Shown here: positions 43,803 to 56,562 of the stretch, piece after piece
Numbering within the stretch: the stretch's first letter is position 1
How the letters are laid out: every line of letters begins with the position of its first letter
DNA from: Siphonodentalium dalli
Lineage: Eukaryota > Mollusca > Scaphopoda > Gadilida > Siphonodentaliidae
NCBI GenBank assembly: GCA_032622095.1
Contig: CP136069.1
Span: 84,902,958-84,966,957, forward strand
Reading direction: 5' to 3'
Length of the DNA: 64,000 nt
Made by a program: the position numbers and the translations under genes
The notes under the pieces: model-generated
Seen by the model: only the letters and a program-made list of their open reading frames with translations
Told to the model about the DNA's origin: nothing
Databases searched by the model: none

Positions 43803-44904
43803 ATATGAATAGTGATCAAACAAAAATTGGCTCTTTCTGCCTGCACACAAAAACACAAAGAGATGGTGATCACATAGACACGCAGGGAATCATTCCAATT
43901 ATTTAACAGCAGATTCGTATAATATTTGCATTTCTTTAAAAGTATGCAAATAACATTGCTGTACACTTAACGAAGAACATGCCTTTATAAAGCAGACATC
44001 AGACGGATAATTACATCAACATGACAAGTAGCTTCCCCAATATAGCTCATAAAACAAACTTCAGAGCAAGTTCCGTCAACATTGATGAGAAACACCTAAT
44101 ATAACTCATTTGTACACCCATTATTAACATTGATATGAAGTTATTCTCAGAATGCATATTTGCATACCAAAATTAAATGCACCATACTAATAACTCTGCC
44201 TAAGGCTATATAACAAAGTACTTTATGAGTACATATATGATCCAAACGTCTACAGATATGTATACATCAAGAAAAACATCACCATCCATCACATGTCAAA
44301 AGAGCAAATGACAAAATATGCTCTACACATGTCAGTGACTCTTACAGGTTTTCCATGTCTGAGCTATGTCAGGCGGTGGAAATTTTACATGAACCTAAAC
44401 AGAAAAATACTTAATTCATAAGCTGGTACTCCACAAGAAGGAATCTATACTATCTGAAGTATATTACTATATATAACAAGTATATAAAAATGTCAAAAAG
44501 ATGACTTATATTATAGAAGGAAAATTTTGGAAAGAGGTTCTCAGCAAGTATACAAATTGAGTGGAAATGAATAACTGCCATAAAAAGTACATGATCTGAA
44601 CTAGTAAAAGTCTCAAATGGCAATTTAATTGAGTTCAATAATGTTTCAAGAATCTCAACGTTATGTTAGGTGTGTGCTGGAAAATACAATTAAGTAGTTT
44701 TCTGTGTAGGTCCATCTGAACTTTCCACTTCCTGGCATAGATCTGACAAGTACTATATAATGAGTTGCTTTAAAAAAAAATGAAATTCTTCCAGGGACAT
44801 GGCTAGAGGGTCCCAATTGTCGGGGTGTCCAACGTAGAATTTCCTATTGCTCCCTCTCGTGAACAAAACCAAAATTCTCAAAGTCGGGGAAATTCATTCT
44901 CACA
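43803..44904. other. Unassigned stretch
   Basis: AT-rich; no recognised element or exon in about 1.1 kb. Confidence 0.4.
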
Positions 44905-45005
44905 CCCCTTGGTTTTGGAAACTTTCAATTGGTACTTCAAGCCTTCCAACAGTTTGAAATATCCAACCTAACCCCATTAAAGTCTATGGTTGGAAATTTT
45001 CATTT
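44905..45005 (-). repeat. Dispersed repeat fragment (shared with 8990-9075)
   Basis: The complement of this stretch reads CCAACCATAG, GGTTAGGTTGGATATTTC, CTGTTGGAA and AAAGTTTCCAAAACC, in the same order as 8990-9075. Confidence 0.45.
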
Positions 45006-45028
45006 TATGGCCAGAGCCGCAATGGGAC

Positions 45029-45214
45029 TTTAACTATTCCATGAATGGAGCTCCCTAAAATTTTGGAAAATCCTGTGCCAATACATGCTCTTATATATGC
45101 GAGTCTCCCACAGGAAGCCTTGCATATATAAGAGAATACATTGGCCTAACATTATTTACATTTACCTTATAAGCCAGTGCATTCTCTTTTATTTGCGAGG
45201 TTCCCTAATATAAG
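45029..45214. mobile_element. TTAA-2 MITE, copy 6 (right end lost)
   Basis: AACTATTCCATGAATGGAGC, first palindrome with centre TCTCCCACAGGAAG, spacer TTACATTTACCTTATAAGCC and the start of the second palindrome. Confidence 0.7.
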
Positions 45215-46707
45215 TTCTTCATATTACTTCATTCCACTTTCTCAAGAGTCACCCATACATTAATTCATGAGTTTATAATGAATCTAAAGTGGCCGGTGCA
45301 GCCAACTAGTATTCCTAATACATGTATTCGTTCATCATTAACATATTTCATATATCATACCTATGTATTCTAAATTATCATATATCCATAACTATACCAA
45401 TGCCATGTAAATATAGTTAACTATATTCTTATAAAGTGCATTCCGAATCATAATGTCTCAATCTGCTTCCCACTAAATAGAAATCCCTGGTACCTCTACT
45501 TTGCAAGTATTCAATCCCCCTCCAATTTATCTATATTGCTATATGCCAACAATCAGCTCCGCTATAAAGCACCAACAGAATAGATCACCCAGGCTCCTAT
45601 AAAATACTACTTCACTTTACATGATGATAATACTTATCAACTCAATCAACTTTCATCTACTAAAAAGATTAAATTTGTGTCATCTTATGGTATAAACCTA
45701 CCGAAAAGCAGATCTAACTAAAATTTTAATTAAAAGATCGTCTCGGTTAATTATTGAGTACAAAGTGGATATGTTCCAGAGCTAACATTGAGTTGGCAGA
45801 TCCTGCACAACCTTTCGATTTAGGAACTTTATCATGGCATGGCTGCTCTGTGTTTCTTGGACTATCATGCACAGCGTGGCATGTTTTTTCAATATCATGG
45901 AATAAATTTAAGCATTTACTGCAGACAGATTGCTTTTATTTAGATAAGCCTGTTTCATAGATGAGTTTTGAGTGCAATAATCTGATTAACCCTCTAATTA
46001 CTGAATGGATTCTCATATTCAGTTTTAAATATATTAATTGGAATATTGTTATCATAACTATATCCAAACAGACCTTTATCACACAATTAGACCCTAAAGC
46101 CAGCCTCCTATTTTTTAGTAAGACACATGTGTATCATCGGCATGCACAGTGATGTAAGAGCTAAGCGCAATGGTGTTGATGTAAAAGCAGGAACTTTATT
46201 ATTATGTTAATTAGAATATACATGTAATTATGATATTCGATTTCTGTTGGGTTATTTAGTGTTGGCTGTGAGATAAACATGGGTGATAAGGATGGTTGAA
46301 AAATTTTGTCAACATGAAAAGACGTATGTAAAATGGAACTACCCGGAATTTTTTTCTTGAAGGTGTCCTTATTTTCTCTTTGGTTGTGATAAGGAAATTT
46401 TGAGATAGTTTTTCCTTGGTAAAATGTGATAAAATGGATCTCAAATTTGTCACAATTCTATTTGAAATTGATTAAACTCGTCCACTAAATTTGATTCGAG
46501 CCTCATAAAACTCTGCTCAAATCTAATTTAGTGAACTCGGTTAATAAATTTCAAATAAAATTGCAACTCATATTAGAGATTTTCTATTTCTGTGATGGAA
46601 GAATTAAAATTAACACTCTCTTTGCAAGAAAAGTTTTGCCACATGGCATTCATCAGCTTTATGAAGAGGTAGTGAACTAAATTTTCAAGAGGAAATCATG
46701 GGAACTA
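45215..46707. other. Mostly unassigned; TTAA-3 end at 45986-46050
   Basis: 45986-46050 (TTAACCCTCTAATTACTGAA) is an inverted TTAA-3 end. The open frame 45754-45960 shows no recognised domain. Nothing else seen. Confidence 0.35.
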
Positions 46708-46790
46708 TTAACACTTTCTATACTAAATACTCATTGATGAGTAGTTCGCTTAGGAAATGTTCAGGTAATAATTTCAATAAACTACCGACT
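46708..46790. mobile_element. TTAA-3 left-end fragment
   Basis: TTAACACTTTCTATACTAAA, ACTCATTGATGAGTAGTTCG and TTAGGAAATGTTCAGGTAAT match the left part of the 4108 copy. Confidence 0.7.
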
Positions 46791-48451
46791 CCTTCTGTAC
46801 TTGTATTATTAGCTGCAGCGTTTGGATAAATTATTTATACTCAAAAACTGAACCAGCTATTTGGTGTTTATGCAGTTTGCTAGATTTTTTTTAGCTAAAA
46901 TCTCATAATAACCTTGAAACAGCCTTTCATTCCTTCAATGAAACAACAAATTAAGGCGAAATTCAGTCAAGTAGTGAATCTTTGATAAAACGCATCTCAT
47001 TACAGGTACATTTCATTATTATTTAAATTGAAAAGATAATGAAACAGATGTGTTGTTAAATCTACAGGAGCTAAAGTGAGAAAACAGAGCTTGTCAACTT
47101 AAATTCTTATGTCTATTACCCTAGCAATTATTTCTGGATGGCTATCAAAGTGCACCACATGCATTGATCCATATCCAAGATTCCTTGGTGCAACTTGGCA
47201 TGAAGACAAGATGTTGTGGGCCATATCCCATGTTTATACCCCAAATGAATTCTTTCCACTAGGAACCTTTCCATAAATAACTCCCAGCAGTTGTTATTTT
47301 CAAACAGTAAACAAGCATTAATTGATAGACATGCTGGGAACAAAGTGTAAATTGACGGTGATATGATTGCATCATTCAATACCCATATGCCTGGCACGTG
47401 TTTCAAATTCTATTGATAGTCAATGAAACTTAATGCATTGACCACACTCCCTACTTCAAAAGAATTGAATAGAACACTTTTAACCTCAACACAAGTTATA
47501 CCCTTGAAAATGGCAAAGGAAATGAGCCTATAAGATATTTATATAGAACAATTTAGATTGCCATGTTATATTCATGAATACCAGAATTTTTAATTACTGA
47601 CAGGTTGACCGTCAGAGGTTCACAATAGCAGCTTTTGCAAACCTAGTATTTAGCAGAGTTGACACTTATAGGCGTTTTGAAAGGTTTCGATCAAAAGGAG
47701 TGTGCATTTAACAATTGATACTATTTGGCGGACAATATCACAATTTGCTCCTTTTTACTATAAACACAGAACCGTTAGAAACATATGTGTCCACCAAGGT
47801 TCCATTGTCCAGACAAAGAAACCCAATGCTGACTCACTTGTTTAGATGTCCTTGGTACAGAAGGAAAAATTGGGACTATCTAGTTCTACTGAAAATCAGT
47901 TCCTAAAGTGGAACACTTTCAAAACATAAAACCACCCATAGGCAACAGAACAACAGTCAATGGCACAGCCAATAGGCTACAAAGTCAGATCAGGTAAAAC
48001 AGGATAAAAAAACATTTCAAAATCATTATACAGTTGTCGCCCGTTGTCGGGGGGAGACATTGAAATTTGTCACCCGCTTGAGAACTGAATGTCTCCTGAG
48101 TAGCGCAGCTAGTTCAGCTAATTTATGGATGTGCTGTTAGGTATATAGCAAAGGTATATACTCATAAAATGACAATCACTGCCAAAACTAAGTGCAAACT
48201 TTCAAAATTCAAAACTACATGTAAAGTACAAACATGTATATGATAATTATGCGAATTATCCATAGCTTTTGACAGAATAGAATTTAATAGGATTATAGGA
48301 CACACCTGCAAGCTTGTTAATTTCAATCTTGTATGTTCCTCTGACATCTGCATATGGATGTCATATGTCGCTTTCTGCTAAAACAAGGACATCAAGATAT
48401 GGGAATGATGGAAACTAACATCAGACACTTGGTTGCATAAGAATACATGTG
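46791..48451. other. Unassigned stretch
   Basis: No recognised element or exon in about 1.6 kb. Confidence 0.4.
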
Positions 48452-48597
48452 CAGTAATGCCCTAAATAATCGACTCCTTAACCACAGCAGAATTTATATG
48501 GGTAATTTTTCACGATTTAGTCGGAAATATGGCTTGTTGCCATTCATCGGAAAGCTCTCAGTTGTGATTAAGGAGTCGATTATTTAGGCCATTACTG
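48452..48597. mobile_element. TAP MITE, copy 11 (deleted)
   Basis: CAGTAATGCCCTAAATAATC to TTATTTAGGCCATTACTG. The second arm is missing between GGAAAGCTCTCAG and TTGTGATTAAGGAG. The flanks are TG and AA, so the target duplication is not visible here. Confidence 0.78.
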
Positions 48598-49629
48598 AAT
48601 GTGGTCAATAGCCATGCATGGACACTTTTCCATTGGCGTGTCTTTACAAATCAAATCGTCGGTTGATCCACCCTGGTTTTTCTACACTAATTGATTTTGT
48701 GTATGTCATATTATCGCTGCAGTGAATTGATCTGTACATGTAATGCCTTTTGTTCAGTATTCTCCCGTAATTTGCAAAATTACACATTTTTCAACTCGAA
48801 GGAAACTATATTACAGCACCGTTTCAAGATGGTGGTTACTGTTCTGCTTTTAACGGATATGCGCAGTATGCGGATAGAGAAGGGTGGTATGACATCGGAT
48901 CAAACTGTAGCTGATCCGATGGTTGGGATATGATCGCTTTACTATAGTGGTATTGGGGAAAGAAAAACGATAGTCATATAATAAAACCTCATACCAAGTC
49001 AGTAGTTTCAACCTCTGATTGGTCGATTTCAATTGGAGACATGGTAATATTAGTTATCAGATCTTGTTCCATAACACTCCCAGTCCCCACTGTTGCAAAA
49101 ATATGCTATGTTTCCCTTGGAATTCATAAAATCTCCACGAAGAAAGAACCCTGGAAGAGATCTAGTGATAAAATTCTGCTAATTTGTTTTTCTATGACAT
49201 GCAGTTAATTGTTACACAGACCAATTATGCTACCAACCAGATGTCCACTCAGACAATATTAATATGTCCTGAAAATTTATTCAATTTGGTGTTTATCAAG
49301 CTGTTCTGCTGATTAGATAAATCATTGAATTTCCCAAGAGTAAAGCATGGCATTATGACAGGACAGATAGAAGAATACATGTTCTGTCTCGGCTGAAATA
49401 TATCTACACCCTTCTTCTGCCAGATTCAAAATGAACAATGTTCTCCTAAAATCTATATAAGTTGGATTAATTGTGGGGAAACTGACTGTATACTGCATGG
49501 CAATTTCATACTGAACAAGAGCATCGCTAGGGCGTGGCAAAATATGCCCTTTAGCCATTTTGAATTGTACTGCAGCAAAATACAATAACAATTTGAGCTT
49601 CTAAGACAATCTGATATACCCCTAATTTC
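48598..49629. other. Unassigned stretch
   Basis: A frame at 48691-48933 and an opposing one at 48850-49032 lack recognisable motifs. Nothing else seen. Confidence 0.35.
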
Positions 49630-50000
49630 ACTGTCAATATGCGGTCAAATTCTAAGTCGAAACTCATGTGAAAATAATTGGACAGAAACTATATTCGAAC
49701 TTGGCCTGTATTTTTAGCTGAGAAACACACATACATATACCAGATAAAATTATCCAAACAGGAGTTATCAGTCGGAAACCGAAATGTTATGAGATCAGGC
49801 AAATACGATGTCGAAAAAAGGATAAATCATGTAAAAATAACTTGGTCTGTATCTTTAGCTGGGAAATACACATAACAACTTTGGTTCATATCAAATAATC
49901 CAAACTGCATGGATTTATCGGTCGAAAACCAAAATGTTAACAGACGAATGGATGCTGCCACGACAGGTGACTGATTACATAATATAACCTTTTTTTCAAA
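49630..50000. repeat. Degenerate tandem repeat related to 42958
   Basis: ACTATATTCGAACTTGGCCTG, TTTTTAGCTGAGAAACACACA, ATCCAAACAGGAGTTATC and GTCGGAAACCGAAATGTTA occur twice in degenerate form. Confidence 0.6.
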
Positions 50001-50481
50001 AGGGCGTATAAAAATATGCTGACATTTACTCTAATATTTTAAATTTCCAACTGACATTTATTATTTAGGTGTTTTAAAACTATTATTTTTTGTCCTATTT
50101 TAATAGGATTACAGAATCAAGTTTTAAATCCAAAAGGTCTATAATTAGAATATTTCCCACCATAGGGGGTGTTTTGTTGCAGGGTTTTCGCCAGGCCGGC
50201 TGCGGGTCCGTCCCACGGACCCATTCCCCTCGCAGATGATCTGTTTGATTCATAAATGTACCAAAAGTCAATTGCAATATGTCATAAAAAATCTGGCTGC
50301 AACGGGAGTTCGGGGGGTTAAACAGAATACTGGTGAAAAAGTGGGTGCATTGTGTACATTGTGTTACCGGTACAGCGTAACCCTTTGAAATCAAAGCGCC
50401 AAAACTACAACGTAATGTTTGGTGTGCATTGAAATAGCGACGTTATATACAGCATAATAAATGTCGCGGTAACATCAAAGA

Positions 50482-50707
50482 GTGTCGGACTGCTGAGTAC
50501 GGATATTATTTTGCACAGGATTTCTGTGGTTGAAACTACTCAGCTCAGAGATCCCTTGCTATCGTACGATTACATTATTTGATCAAAGAATGCCGAATTG
50601 CTGAGTTAGGCAGAGTATAGGTATCAACATACGCCAACAGGCGGTTCTCCTACCAAAGGAGTTATCTACCTCCGAGATCCCGTGCTATCGTACTATTATA
50701 ATACGTA
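50482..50707. repeat. Imperfect tandem duplication, unit about 125 bp
   Basis: GTCGGACTGCTGAGTACGGA and CAGAGATCCCTTGCTATCGTAC (50482-50580) recur as GCCGAATTGCTGAGTTAGG and CGAGATCCCGTGCTATCGTAC (50590-50700). The function of the unit is unknown. Confidence 0.6.
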
Positions 50708-52059
50708 ACCTGTCCCAAATCAGTCTTTATAGTGGGAATTCATAGTGACAAGACCATTCATTTGACCCATATTACATGCATGGAGGATAAACACAAAAAA
50801 CATCCCCCCCCCCAATATGGAGATAAAGTAAAGGTACGGTCAATAATAGTTTCGTTGTCCCGCCTGGGTCCCCAAACACAAACAACGGTGCACATGTTCC
50901 CATTTCCAGCCAAAACTCAATTATATTTTATAACACGTTGGCTAAAAAACTCTATAGCACCGGTCGTCAGTTATTGGACTAGCTAATACAGACTATTGAC
51001 AAGCTACGCGTTCCGAGTTTGAAAGATTTCGCTACCATTCATATTTCGCCGCTATAAATATCTCCTGCAGACGTCACAGCGCACAAATAGTTTTACGATT
51101 GACAGAATACATATCTGTTTCATTTTCACTGAAGCTACTTGAAATTCTAGGAAATACTTAATTCAATTCTCCCATCTAGGTATTATTGGACAATGCATAG
51201 ATGCTTTTTAGTGTTTAGTTTCATTTATACCTGTCGGAATCTTATTGTAAGTTATAAATTTTTAAACACTGTAACTTGTAGCTTGATATAGTCTTCAATC
51301 AGACGATCTTAATTGCGTAATTACATGATTAATTATCTGGATACCATCAACAGAATTAATGCACCCAACGAAAATGATCGACTTGCGTAATATACGTAGC
51401 TTTGGATTGCTTTGTGGGACACTCAGGTGCAAGGAAATGGCTACTTTTCAGTGTCAAATAACAAAATTTTCGCCCGACGGAACAAACCATGGTCGTCCCG
51501 TCGCGTTATGTGTTTCCCCAATACGGACTCATTAATTTCCCCTTGGCGGAAACCCTGTTTGTTGAAACATGTTTCTGTAGAAAAATTAGAAAACCTCAAC
51601 ACAAAGCTTTAAGCTGATATTTGCTGGAAACAACTGTTAATACTTGACATATTACCATTTATTTTGTTGTCCCCTACTGTTGACACATCCACTATATGTT
51701 AACTAGAGCCAAGTTAAATTTCCCTCCCAGCTGCATATATAAAGAGCACATTCTTGAAAAGGAAAAAATGCATCAATTATGTCAATGAGGTGCTAAAGTA
51801 GAAAACAAACATAGGAGATTAAGAACCGTGCATACCACCTATGTATCAGCATCTATAATCCCTGTGGAATGGCAACATTTGGTAATCAAATAACACATGT
51901 CAAATTCCTTGTAAAAACCCTATGAACCAGTTTAACATTTAACTATTTAACTATTCTTTAAAATGTCAATGTCTGCATTTTCACACATTAAATGGACATG
52001 GCTCGTTCGAACCCCAAAATTATGTGGTAAGAAGTTTCCGAACAAATTTGTCAATAGAG
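50708..52059. other. Unassigned stretch
   Basis: Frames at 50732-50986 and 51412-51612 show no recognised domain. A TATAAATA with a nearby GACGTCAC (51053-51082) resembles a core promoter plus CRE but has no associated frame. Confidence 0.35.
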
Positions 52060-52286
52060 CACTGAAAGAGCTGTGCTAGTGCAGCATTAAACATCCTGTT
52101 ATCAGTGCATTCTCTTATATATGCATGTCTCCCATTGGGAGCCTCATATATATAAGAGAATGCACTGGCTAACAAGGTCAAGGTAACTAATGTTAGGCCA
52201 ATGTATGGGAGACTCTCATATATAAGAGAATGCATTGGCACAGGGTTTTCGCAAAATTTCAGGAACCTCCAGTCATGGAAGGGTTA
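52060..52286. mobile_element. TTAA-2 MITE, copy 7 (inverted, left end decayed)
   Basis: GAGCTGTGCTAGTGCAGCATT, first palindrome with centre CCCATTGGGAG, spacer GGCTAACAAGGTCAAGGTAA, shortened second palindrome and the end CAGTCATGGAAGGGTTAA. Confidence 0.75.
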
Positions 52287-52492
52287 AAGGTAGAGGACTG
52301 ACGCGAAGAGGGTTAATTTCACTGTGAAACTACCAACCTCTTGGAATCAACTGACAAATAGTTGCCCAAATGCACATGATTTTCATCCCTTTGCCTGGAT
52401 CACAAATCAGAACTTATCGAGATTCAAACAAGCTTCACCATTGCTTTACAGCTTATGTTGCCCAAATGCACCTTTATACCAACTGAGTCAGT

Positions 52493-52493
<1 letters not shown>

Positions 52494-52558
<65 letters not shown>
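52494..52558. repeat. Poly(C) run, 65 bp
   Basis: Sixty-five consecutive C, ended by a single G and CCACCCC. It produces spurious poly-Pro and poly-Gly frames. The length may be partly an assembly or sequencing estimate. Confidence 0.9.
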
Positions 52559-52559
<1 letters not shown>

Positions 52560-53198
52560 CCACCCCTGCCTGTTCTGAAAAAATATACATATTGAAAATA
52601 AGTCTTTGTAATAATCTCCAATACAAGATCATATCTACAGCTACCCAGACCTACCTTCAATAACTGTTGTGCCTAGTCCCATGTGTGTGTGTCATTCATG
52701 GCAAGTGCAACATGATAACAGGATATATTTGCACATGATACCTTCACAAATGGAAGTCATATTCTACACTTCTGCTTCCGCCTATCAAGTAACCTGCGCT
52801 CCTTAACAAATATATTTTGTGCCTTTATTTGAATCTAACAGCTGCACATGAATATTGTTTACATAGGTGCCGGTGATCAACAGAGCTATAATTGACTAGA
52901 TGTTATGTAGATAAAACAACAAATGGTGTAGCAAGGCTTGACTTTTAACCACCTAGCATCCATTTCCACAGAGGCAAGTTTAAGCAGGTGGTGCCTATTT
53001 GGCACCTTAATAATTGCACATATTCACTTCCTTAGATTTTCTTTTACAAAAGTAAAGTCATATAACCAATGCAAACTTTTTGACTAAACAGTCTCAAACA
53101 AGAAATTCTTATTTTCACAAGAAGAATCAATCTCATTAAATTCATAATAAAAAATAACTATTCCAGCATATTTCTACTATCTCAAATACTGCTTGTTA
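52559..53198. other. Unassigned stretch
   Basis: No recognised element or exon. Confidence 0.4.
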
Positions 53199-53688
53199 TT
53201 AAAAGGCTCACTTAATTTTCGAGTCACCAATTATTTATTTTGTTATAGTACCTTGATATATGGATTTAATAACAATCTATGGCATAAAATATGATTAAAA
53301 TAATATAGCTCATCATCATTTGGAATATCTGTCTTGTAAGGTGCCCATATAGTAATAATAAATAGCTGAAATAATAAAATAATTCCCCCCTTTGGCTCCC
53401 AGAATGCAACAGAATTCAAACTAAAGATGCATTTTCAATGGAAGGGGAATAACTCTATATCTAAATATATAGAGTTATTCCCCTTGCATTGAAAATAATT
53501 GACTTTCTGCATAAACATGACCACAGAACAGATGCCAGTTTCTCAATAAAAATAATATGTTCACAGTTTATTACATCAAATAAGTTGAAAATACAATGTT
53601 TTGGAGCTTACTTTTTCAAATGGTAGATAATATGGTAGATATTTTACATAATGTGAATTGGGGGTTCAAAAATTAAGTGGGCCTTTAA
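53199..53688. mobile_element. TTAA-7 inverted-repeat element, copy 2
   Basis: TTAAAAGGCTCACTTAATTTT to AAAATTAAGTGGGCCTTTAA. It shares GAATGCAACAGAATTCAAAC, AATGGAAGGGGAATAACTC, ATATATAGAGTTATTCC and TACAATGTTTTGGAGCTT with the 1840 copy. Confidence 0.75.
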
Positions 53689-53764
53689 AATCTCTAACAA
53701 AACTTTCAAAGCCTTTCGCTTTTTACTGTAAACATTTGGTTCAAGCTGCCTTGCATATATGTAT

Positions 53765-54180
53765 AATATTCCACCAGTACAAAACTTGGGAACATTTTGA
53801 AATTTTGATAGGGAACCTTATGAAGTCGAAAAAATAACACGGGGAATATATGTCTTAATAATTATTTGTTCCTTAATAGTGTACTTCATTATATTTGAAG
53901 GTCCCAACTCGAAATTACATGCTTTTCTGTGACTTTTGAGAGCCGATATCGCAATAAACAGTCAATTAATTACCCAGGAAAAATCCCATAGTAAGAAACG
54001 CAAAGAAAAATTGCTCACAAAGTCACTTAAATTGTGAAATTTCGAGTTGGGACCTTCACCTACAGTGAAGTACATTATTAAGAAAGAGATAATAACAAAG
54101 AAATATATTCCTTTTGTTATTTTTTCGATTTTATAAGGTTCCCTGTCAAAAAGTTGCAATGTTTTTTACTGGTGGAATAT
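53765..54180. mobile_element. Foldback element, arms about 190 bp
   Basis: ATATTCCACCAGTACAAAAC at the left pairs with ACTGGTGGAATAT at the right. Further inward, AGGGAACCTTATGAAGTCGA pairs with TCGATTTTATAAGGTTCCCT, and GTGTACTTCATTATATTTGA / GAAGGTCCCAACTCGAAATT pair with AATTTCGAGTTGGGACCTTC. The loop is about 53950-54030. Single copy in the window. Confidence 0.8.
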
Positions 54181-55780
54181 GATCTCTACGGGCGTTAGCC
54201 AGAGTAGATGTTCATGGCATCATTTAGGAGCCTCAATGGAACAAATATGACCTAGTTTGAAGTTCACACATGTGCAAACATCTCAAGGGGACAAGACGCA
54301 GGAATTATTCAAATTAAATCAATTTGAAACCTTTGAGGAATTCCCTTGAAACAAATTTAAAGAGCAAATCAATTACAATTCCATTTTTTCATGTCAATAT
54401 TTCAAAAGAAAACCAGTTATTAATCTCAAAATTTATTTGCACTTGTCATAAAGTCATCAATTTAGAACATCCCATCAAGTTGCTATGATGAGAATTTAAT
54501 TACTCCAAGTCCAATTCATTTGCAATATAGTGTTGATGTCCTGAAAAATTCCACAGATGTTCTGTGATTGTAATAAAACGCACCATTACTCCTGAATGCA
54601 TAGAGCAAACAAATCCAAGCATGAGGCGTGTAAGTAATGCATGGCCGAAAGTGATGCTCTGGAACCGTTTTGACAATATAATTGTTTCAGCAATGAAAGA
54701 ATCCCAACAATATTTAACCAGGGTTGATATTTCACCAAAATGTGCCAAGTAGCATCCAAAAAATGCTAACCAAGGGAAACATTAGCCATGAATGAAGCAA
54801 ACAATAATATTGTTAAGCTGATGAAATGGATACATTAGACATCTGATGTGTGTTATCCATTATAGATAAACAATATCTTGACCAACACCTTTCGACATTC
54901 TGTCAGATTGCTGCCCCTGGCGATGGATCTGAACAGCCAACAAAATAAGCCAATCCAATTCCGTCATCCAGCTGTCAGCCAACAAATAAGCTAATCAAAT
55001 TCAGTATGGAGAACATGTCAGACTTCCAAAACCAAAGCCATGAATAAAGGCACTCGATATTCTACAATAACTCACACACTGCCTTATTATTCTGAATATA
55101 TATGCCCTATTGTATGAGGGGTGGGGGCTGTGGCCACTGATATACAATGTTGAAATTTTAGTTATCTCATATTAAAGCACTTTATACTATGCTTTATAAC
55201 ACAAGTCGACATTCCTATTAAAGCTAGAATGTTCATGTCAACCAATTTATACACAACGAACTTCCATGGGGACTTCTATTCGAGAAATAGTTCGCTTCTA
55301 ATTATATGCCCACAATAACAAACATGTGTATAGTGATTATAAAGCCCATGTAATACAATTCCTTGTCGCAAAAAAAGCAGCGTGTTAATTTGCATACCAG
55401 TTGTATCTATCATATTCAAACATAAACACATCATCATAATAGAGTTACTGTTCTTCTGTGCAGAATGATACATTACTTTGATAATTTGTAAGTCAAAACT
55501 ATCCTAAAATACATTCGTGCCCTATAATTGTGTTTATATTACGTATATATACCACCTGTACTTTTACATGGAAAACAAATATTTTATTAATGTTAGCGTA
55601 TATCGATGTTTAGTTTCGACAAAAAAGCTGACCTTGGCAGCTGTATATGCCTATACAATTGCTACTGTGGCATAGTCCACTTGCAACATCCGCTGACACG
55701 ATTCGTGTCAATGGGCATGGTTTTGTTCTCAGCCGAGGACTATTTTGTATGCATTAAATGTTCATATATGTCTCATTTAA
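54181..55780. other. Unassigned stretch
   Basis: Opposing frames at 54500-54752 and a frame at 55606-55842 show no recognised domain. No repeat ends found. Confidence 0.35.
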
Positions 55781-56562
55781 GCCCCGGTTCCATATCCCCG
55801 ATTTTCCACCCCGAATGTTCCCGAATGACTCCCGAATCATAATTTTGCAAAAATCGTGGAGTAAGTTCGGGACGAGTCGGTACAGTGAATGTTTACCCCC
55901 GAACATGATCGGGGATATCGGTGCTATCGGGGTCGAATCGGGACGATTCTGGGCCCGCTCCCGACAGTTTTGAAATGTTCAAAACTATCGGGAACCAAGC
56001 CGAATCGCTCCCGATTTGTCAATCATCGGGAGAAATTCGGGAGCAATTCGGCACCTATTCGGGAGTAGTCGGCAGTATTCGGCAATATTCGGGTGGATAT
56101 TCTGGAGTAGTCGGCAGTATTCGGTATAGCTTATTCCCGAATTCGCCATGTGTGGCTGCTTTTATACTGAGATCCGGTGTATCTGCAAAATTCGGCATCG
56201 ATTCGGGATGTTCGGCAGCAATTGAATACCAATTCGGTATTTATTCGGCATCAATTCGGTACCAGTTCGGCATTGATTCGGGGTATTCGGCAACAAGTCG
56301 GTAGTAATCTGGGCAATTCGGCAGCTACTCGCACGAAATTTTGGTATCAGTTCGGGATAATTCTTTATCATTCGGGAAGAAATTCGGAAGCATTCTGGAA
56401 TACTCGGCAATGTTCGGGACGAGTAAATTTTGTCATCATTTCGGCGGCTTTTGGAATAAAACTCGTCCAGAATTCTCTCGAATGCTGCCGATTTGGTCTG
56501 GTCCCGAATTGGTGCCGAATATACTAATTCGGGACAGAAAATCGGGAATATGGAACCGGGGC
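55781..56562. mobile_element. Inverted-repeat element filled with helically spaced TCGG motifs
   Basis: Ends GCCCCGGTTCCATAT and ATATGGAACCGGGGC are inverted repeats extending inward (CCCCGATTTTC / GAAAATCGGG). The interior carries more than 30 TTCGG, TCGGG or CCGAA words. Successive TCGG starts are, for example, 56048, 56059, 56069, 56079, 56089 and 56234, 56245, 56256, 56267, 56278, 56287, 56298. Near the left end the motif is on the other strand (CCGA at 55811, 55821, 55832). The motif removes stops, creating overlapping frames such as 55921-56304 that are probably not genes. No other copy in the window. Confidence 0.75.

Noticed and set aside
45754-45960. 68-codon frame as a gene
   Set aside because: No recognisable domain, no splice sites, and composition like the surrounding sequence.
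51053-51082. TATAAATA plus GACGTCAC as a core promoter
   Set aside because: No open frame, first exon or CpG-rich context follows, and TATA-like words are frequent in this AT-rich DNA.
52324-52660. Frames with poly-Pro (plus) and poly-Gly (minus)
   Set aside because: Both are translations of the 65-bp poly(C) run with no flanking coding signal.
55921-56304. 127-codon plus-strand open frame
   Set aside because: It lies inside the TCGG array. The repeated motif suppresses stops in several frames and the peptide is low-complexity, so it is a by-product of the repeat.
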